This document shows, piece by piece, positions 63,495 to 64,000 of a stretch of 64,000 nt of DNA. Source of the DNA: Streptosporangiaceae bacterium NEAU-GS5. Its GTDB lineage: Bacteria > Actinomycetota > Actinomycetes > Streptosporangiales > Streptosporangiaceae. The notes beneath the pieces were generated by a model, which had not been told where the DNA came from, searched no databases, and saw only the letters and a program-made list of their open reading frames with translations. Location: assembly GCA_017592665.1 (NCBI GenBank), contig JAGFNW010000001.1, forward strand, positions 857,458-921,457, given 5' to 3'. The position numbers were made by a program, and so were the translations under genes. Every line of letters begins with the position of its first letter. Positions within the stretch are counted from its first letter, which is position 1.

Positions 63495-64000
63495 GAGCTG
63501 TTCGGGGTTCGGATCTTGGTGAGGTCCGGCGGTGGGCTGATCATGGCTGGTAGGACTCGGGTGTGGCGCGTTTCGATGTGACCGATGCCGAGTGGGCGTT
63601 GATCGAGCCGTATCTGCCGGTGGCGGCGACCGGGCCGCTGCCACGACGGGTGCGGGATCAGTTCAACGGGATCTTGTGGCGGTTCCGCACCGGGTCGGGG
63701 TGGCGTGACGTGCCGGAACGCTACGGGTCTTGGTCCACGCTGTACTCCCGGTTCAACGGCTGGGCCAAGGCCGGGGTGTTCCAGGCGCTGATGGACGCAT
63801 TGATCGCCGAGGCCGCAGCGCGTGGCCTGGTCGGGCTGGAGCTGGTCAGCGTGGACTCCACGATCGTGCGGGCGCATCAGGAATCGGCCGGGCTGGCGGT
63901 CGCCGGGGAGACCCTGGACGCGTTGGAGCAGGCGTTGACCGAGGAAAAGGGGGCTCCGCTCCCGGATCAGCCGCCGGTGCTGCGGGTCATGCGCCGCAGG
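63495..64000 (+). mobile_element. IS5-like insertion sequence, left part only
   Basis: The element's left end is placed near 63495, just after CTAG at 63491-63494, a tetranucleotide often associated with IS5-group targets. The sequence GAGCTGTTCGGGGTTCGG beginning there is a plausible terminal inverted repeat, but the right end lies outside the window so it cannot be matched. The transposase gene begins 68 bases inside. Confidence 0.65.
63563..64000 (+). CDS. IS5-family transposase, N-terminal part (cut by window end)
   Basis: An open frame of 146 codons running off the window. It begins ARFDVTDAEWALIEPYLPVAA, the DUF4096 N-terminal domain, continues FNGILWRFRTGSGWRDVPERYGSWSTLYSRFNGW and reaches the first catalytic aspartate in LVSVDSTIVRAHQ. 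The rest of the DDE domain is not in the window. GTG 63563 is the first start in frame with the conserved N-terminus. A run AAAAGGGGG at 63935-63943 resembles the slippery sites used for frameshifting in some two-frame IS5 relatives. Integrity of the gene cannot be judged. Confidence 0.85.
   Translation, partial: MARFDVTDAEWALIEPYLPVAATGPLPRRVRDQFNGILWRFRTGSGWRDVPERYGSWSTLYSRFNGWAKAGVFQALMDALIAEAAARGLVGLELVSVDSTIVRAHQESAGLAVAGETLDALEQALTEEKGAPLPDQPPVLRVMRRR

Overview
The window is typical high-GC actinobacterial DNA: strong third-position G/C, many GTG and TTG starts, purine-rich ribosome binding sites, and families characteristic of the group (WXG100 plus FtsK/SpoIIIE secretion ATPase, SigE-family sigma factor, PASTA-less Ser/Thr kinase, DUF3017, FHA regulators, BMP-type nucleoside transporter). 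The gene content suggests a filamentous actinomycete, plausibly Streptosporangiales, but the sequence alone does not fix a genus. No rRNA or tRNA gene was seen.

Layout. 1-7.6 kb: a type VII secretion ATPase, a repeat-rich gene-free stretch of 1.3 kb, a WXG100 protein and a short-chain dehydrogenase. 7.6-13.1 kb: a large G-rich minisatellite, a biotin-dependent acyl-CoA carboxylase alpha chain, then two secreted/membrane proteins that share one cytoplasmic module but carry different ectodomains. 13.1-20.7 kb: a five-gene, tightly coupled minus-strand operon (processive family-2 glycosyltransferase, three membrane-anchored beta-helix proteins, nucleotide-sugar dehydrogenase) that looks like an uncharacterised uronate-containing exopolysaccharide system. 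This is the best candidate for a new biological system here.

21-41 kb: flavoprotein reductase, purine nucleoside phosphorylase, phosphohexomutase, an ATPase preceded by two perfect tandem palindromes, adenosine deaminase, a sigma factor with its membrane partner, an MFS/MarR pair, and a nucleoside-uptake operon (BMP lipoprotein, ATPase, two permeases, cytidine deaminase, thymidine phosphorylase) whose later genes are all joined by 4-nt stop/start overlaps. Together these enzymes form a nucleoside import and salvage district.

41-50 kb: an accessory-looking block with a cytochrome P450, an ATP-grasp ligase and an HTH/NB-ARC/TPR protein on one strand, and a membrane-anchored methyltransferase transcribed divergently from a promoter region containing eleven TGTCC/GGACA motifs; an M20 amidohydrolase and a YbdK-like carboxylate-amine ligase follow. 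50-64 kb: housekeeping and envelope genes (D,D-carboxypeptidase, YihY, trpS, CBS-domain membrane protein, galE, DUF11 protein, a receptor kinase with a solute-binding sensor, icd, citrate synthase, an FHA regulator, folD) and, at the right edge, an IS5-like transposase cut by the window end.
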